A stretch of DNA of 42,658 nucleotides from Euryarchaeota archaeon UBA125 (GTDB lineage: Archaea > Thermoplasmatota > Poseidoniia > Poseidoniales > Thalassarchaeaceae). Location: assembly GCA_002502625.1 (NCBI GenBank), contig DAPV01000061.1, positions 1-42,658 of the forward strand. The letters are read 5' to 3'. The first letter of the stretch is position 1; each line of letters starts with the position of its first letter. Under the pieces are notes generated by a model. The model saw only the letters and a program-made list of their open reading frames with translations. It did no database searches and had not been told where the DNA came from. The position numbers were made by a program, and so were the translations under genes. Positions 40,412 through 42,658 of the stretch are shown here, in pieces.

Positions 40412-41215
40412 ATGGCCAAGATGAAAAGCGGGTTCAACCCAACTAGATCAAATGACGAAATACGTCAAATCGATGTGACGCTCGATTTTACCCCCAATGC
40501 CCTTGCATCAGTTCTTTATCGACAAGGCAATACAATGATTTTAGCCTGTGTAACCAAAGAACGTTCTCTACCTCGATGGTTTCCAAGAGATGCTACAAAG
40601 GGATGGGTTCATGCAGAATATTCTCTAATGCCAGCTTCCACAGATTCTAGGTTTAGAAGAGAAAGAAATGGGGCAAAAGGAAGAACTCAAGAAATTGAAC
40701 GGCTTGTAGCTAGATCGCTTCGTGCAGCAGTAGATCTTGAAGCATTAGGGCCTATCGCTCTAAACATTGATTGTGATGTTCTGAATGCAGATGGAGGGAC
40801 TAGATGTGCTTCAATTACTGCGGCTGGAATTGCACTCCGTCTTGCAATTCGAAGGTTAATTTCTCAAGGAATTTGCCTACCTGCAGATAGAAGAGAAGAA
40901 GGTTCAGAAGGCAAAGTCGAACTAACGAAAGAAGAAGCGATGAATCATGAAAATTCTGTCATGCGTCATGACGTAGCAGCCATCAGTGTAGGACTTCTAG
41001 AGGGTGAAGTATATGCAGATTTAGATTATGATTTAGACAGTAATGCCGATGTAGACATGAATATTGTCATGACATCTGATCAAAAATTTGTTGAAATACA
41101 AGGAACTGGTGAAGAAGCAACGTATTCTTCTGAAGAACTTGATGCTCTAATTTCTTCAGGTAAAATCGCAATAGAACAATTATTTACGATTCAAAAGAGC
41201 ACTCTTTCTGAATAA
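40412..41215 (+). CDS. rph: Bacterial-type ribonuclease PH
   Basis: Phosphorolytic 3'-5' exoribonuclease of 267 residues, a tRNA 3'-end trimmer in bacteria. The motifs match bacterial Rph and not archaeal Rrp41: GWVHAEYSLMPASTDSRFRR, KGRTQEIERLVARSLRAAVD with the phosphate-binding Arg, LNIDCDVLNADGGTRCASIT, VAAISVGLLEGEVYADLDYD, and DVDMNIVMTSDQKFVEIQG. An insertion of about 25 residues (REEGSEGKVELTKEEAMNHE region) lies between the two halves. The start is set by a GGAGG site; the frame extends upstream to 40289, overlapping mogA, without similarity. It lies just before a tRNA-Phe gene. Confidence 0.87.
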   Translation: MAKMKSGFNPTRSNDEIRQIDVTLDFTPNALASVLYRQGNTMILACVTKERSLPRWFPRDATKGWVHAEYSLMPASTDSRFRRERNGAKGRTQEIERLVARSLRAAVDLEALGPIALNIDCDVLNADGGTRCASITAAGIALRLAIRRLISQGICLPADRREEGSEGKVELTKEEAMNHENSVMRHDVAAISVGLLEGEVYADLDYDLDSNADVDMNIVMTSDQKFVEIQGTGEEATYSSEELDALISSGKIAIEQLFTIQKSTLSE

Positions 41216-41272
41216 AATAATAATTTTTCTCAGCGGAACCCTTGAATGGCAATCTATAGTCGCGAGAGCACT

Positions 41273-41345
41273 GCGACGGTAACTCAGCTGGGAGAGTGCC
41301 AGACTGAAGATCTGGAAGTCGCCGGTTCAAGCCCGGCCCGTCGCA
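41273..41345 (+). tRNA. tRNA-Phe (anticodon GAA)
   Basis: 73-base cloverleaf: acceptor GCGACGG pairs with CCGTCGC, discriminator A; D-arm ACTC/GAGT; anticodon stem CCAGA/TCTGG with loop CTGAAGA, giving anticodon GAA; variable AAGTC; T-arm GCCGG/CCGGC with loop TTCAAGC. CC follows the discriminator base (41346-41347) but the terminal A of CCA is not encoded. No intron is apparent. The convergent endonuclease IV-like gene ends 5 bases after the tRNA. Confidence 0.97.
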
Positions 41346-41350
41346 CCTTC

Positions 41351-42496
41351 TCAGAAAAGGTCGTCATCATCGTCTTCTTCTTCGAATTCTATTCTACCTG
41401 TATCTGCTTTCTTCTTAGCAGGTGCCTTCTTAGCAGGTGCCTTCTTTGTCTTTTGAGGTTCAGGTTTTTCCCCGGATGCTTCATTTTCATTAGCTTCTAA
41501 TCTCAATCGTGCTTGTTCTTTCTCTCTAGCAAGCAACTCTTCTGGATCAAGTCCTGCTTCAATTGCTAATTTTATTCGACGCTCTTCTAACGCTCTGCGT
41601 TCTAGTAATTTCTGCTTAGCTTTGTCATATTGCTGCAACATATACATAGCATCGTGTTCAAGCAATGGAGAATCAGAGATAACTGTAACATCTAACCAAT
41701 CACCTTCTTCAGCTAAATACTCAGCCAATGGTTCAAACTTAAGATCTGATTTCTTCAACTGAGTATAATGCATAGCGTTACCTGAACGATGTTCAATTCC
41801 AGAAAAGTGACAATAGAATTTTTTCCCTCCGAATTCAGAACGTACTTGGTCAAATAATTCTGCGAAATCTTCAGATGTTCTTAGAGAACCATTTCCTCGT
41901 GCATGGATATGAGCCATATTTAGTACAGGCACGGTTCCTTCCACATGATTTACAACTTCCAGTACCTCATCTAAAGTACCCCAAAGAGACTGTTGCCCAC
42001 TTGTTTCAACTCCAATCAATGTAGGCTCACCTTCTGTGACCCATGGGAATGCAGCATAATCAATCTCATCCTCTTCATTCCCCCAAAGTTCGTGACAACG
42101 TTCGACTACTCCTTCCAAAATATTAGCAAGATGTTCATTTGTCTCTCTTCCTGGCCGCCTTTCACCGTATGGACCAACGTGATATGTAATATGGCGAGCA
42201 TTAACTACCTTGGCCGCCTGCAAACTTGTTTCCATTTTCATTAATGTTCGTTGACGTGAACGATTATCTCCAAGTAAGTCAGCATAATATGGGCCATGCA
42301 TATTCATTTCAAAATCAGATTTCCAAGATAGAATACCTGCCTGCCAATATTCATTGAAGTGTTGAGGAGCAACCGTCCGAACAGTTTGAATCTCCATTGT
42401 TGAAAGACCAAGAGCGGTTATGTCATCCATTCCTTCAACGATTGTACGACCTTTACAAGACAGAGGTACCCCTGCTGGACCGAAACGAAGTGGCAT
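41351..42496 (-). CDS. Endonuclease IV-like (AP endonuclease 2 family) with Lys/Ala-rich acidic tail
   Basis: TIM-barrel protein of the xylose-isomerase-like AP endonuclease family, 381 residues. The first strand is LRFGPAGVPLSCKG. Zinc-binding residues expected of the family appear: His in NMHGPYYADLL, His in TYHVGPYGE, Glu in IGVETSGQQ, His in NMAHIHARG, and His in FYCHFSGIE. The barrel ends near residue 285. A charged coiled coil (KQKLLERRALEERRIKLAIE) follows, then a Lys/Ala/Pro stretch (KKAPAKKAPAKKK) and an Asp-rich end (DDDDDLF). Typical endonuclease IV is about 280 residues. It probably repairs abasic DNA; whether it is active is untested. It converges on tRNA-Phe. Confidence 0.82.
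   Translation of the reverse strand: MPLRFGPAGVPLSCKGRTIVEGMDDITALGLSTMEIQTVRTVAPQHFNEYWQAGILSWKSDFEMNMHGPYYADLLGDNRSRQRTLMKMETSLQAAKVVNARHITYHVGPYGERRPGRETNEHLANILEGVVERCHELWGNEEDEIDYAAFPWVTEGEPTLIGVETSGQQSLWGTLDEVLEVVNHVEGTVPVLNMAHIHARGNGSLRTSEDFAELFDQVRSEFGGKKFYCHFSGIEHRSGNAMHYTQLKKSDLKFEPLAEYLAEEGDWLDVTVISDSPLLEHDAMYMLQQYDKAKQKLLERRALEERRIKLAIEAGLDPEELLAREKEQARLRLEANENEASGEKPEPQKTKKAPAKKAPAKKKADTGRIEFEEEDDDDDLF
41411..41440. repeat. Two tandem 15-bp repeats encoding the KAPAK tail
   Basis: CTTCTTAGCAGGTGC occurs twice in a row (41411-41425, 41426-41440), with a partial third copy (CTTCTT) up to 41446. It lies inside the endonuclease IV-like gene and encodes the repeated Lys-Lys-Ala-Pro-Ala units of the tail. 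Length here could vary between strains by slippage. Confidence 0.75.
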
Positions 42497-42658
42497 CCAA
42501 TTGACCCCCGACCTCCTGCCCGAACGGGTGGCCCTTCAAAAGGGATGGCACGAAATCATTAATCTAATTCAGATGAGAATGAGTACATATTAATTGTATA
42601 ATTATGCAAAATTAGGACAGCATCATAACCTCAATCATCATCGTAGAAACGATGACCA
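42497..42658. other. Leader of the endonuclease IV-like gene and unresolved end of window
   Basis: Minus-strand leader of the preceding gene: AGGAGGT lies about 14 bases before the ATG, farther than usual. CCCG/CGGG (42519-42528) and CCCTT/AAGGG flank short loops, and AT-rich sequence around 42580-42615 could hold a promoter. At the very end the minus strand reads GHRFYDDD then a stop at about 42633, possibly the tail of a neighbouring gene; too short to call. Confidence 0.25.

Noticed and set aside
41246..41500. Plus-strand coding frame across the tRNA
   Set aside because: It runs through tRNA-Phe and antisense to the endonuclease IV-like gene; composition and context show it is not a gene.
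1..42658. CRISPR arrays, IS elements, integrases or defence islands
   Set aside because: No regularly spaced repeats with unique spacers, no transposase or integrase motifs, and the gene set is mostly housekeeping.

Overview
The window is AT-rich archaeal chromosome, most likely from a marine Thermoplasmatota lineage (Candidatus Poseidoniia / Marine Group II- or III-like Euryarchaeota; inferred from gene content, not tested by phylogeny). The archaeal markers are aIF2-gamma, a complete A-type ATP synthase operon in the order H-I-K-E-C-F-A-B-D, geranylgeranyl reductase next to a prenyl diphosphate synthase, RPA with its RPA-associated protein, an archaeal endonuclease IV-like protein and a tRNA-Phe. 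Several genes look bacterial: class II HMG-CoA reductase, L-aspartate oxidase, MogA, and an RNase PH closer to bacterial Rph than to archaeal Rrp41. Coding is very compact: convergent genes abut or overlap, and operon partners often overlap by 1 to 4 bases. Some genes have good Shine-Dalgarno sites (ATP synthase, smc). Others seem to start at or very near the transcript start, about 25 bases after a TATA box.

Layout. 1-1552 (+): the 3' part of aIF2-gamma overlapping a PIN-domain gene. 1553-5335 (-): a small membrane protein, then a tightly overlapping trio (degenerate P-loop ATPase with a C-terminal winged helix, a beta-propeller protein, a DUF357 protein). 5468-6757 (+): class II HMG-CoA reductase. 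6748-12302 (-): the smc-scpA-scpB condensin operon. 12432-13178 (-): a membrane protein with a zinc-ribbon tail. 13226-13286: a perfect 12-bp inverted repeat ending at the nadB start codon. 13287-14873 (+): nadB. 14920-18336 (-): a ketopantoate reductase after a large membrane protein that looks like a site-2 protease without its HExxH motif. 18414-27090 (-): the A-type ATP synthase operon. 27205-27912 (+): a methyltransferase. 27920-30003 (-): two isoprenoid lipid genes. 30064-32860 (+): a hydroxymethylbilane-synthase-like protein lacking the catalytic residues, then a triple-SAP protein. 32861-35769 (-): a Tad/type IV pilus-like ATPase, two single-domain T2SF membrane proteins and an unknown small protein, downstream of the RPA pair (35829-38443, -). 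38636-41215 (+): an AstE/AspA-type metallohydrolase, mogA and RNase PH. 41273-41345: tRNA-Phe. 41351-42496 (-): an endonuclease IV-like gene with a Lys/Ala-rich, acidic-ended tail.

Working together: HMG-CoA reductase, the prenyl synthase and geranylgeranyl reductase serve archaeal membrane lipid synthesis. Smc-ScpAB and RPA/RPA-associated protein serve chromosome organisation and single-strand DNA handling. The ATP synthase couples the membrane ion gradient to ATP. The least explained parts, and the best candidates for new biology, are the ATPase/propeller/DUF357 trio with its repeat-rich upstream region, the pseudo-site-2-protease with a large ectodomain, the pseudo-HMBS protein, the structured element before nadB, and the pilus-like ATPase/T2SF set with no pilin beside it.
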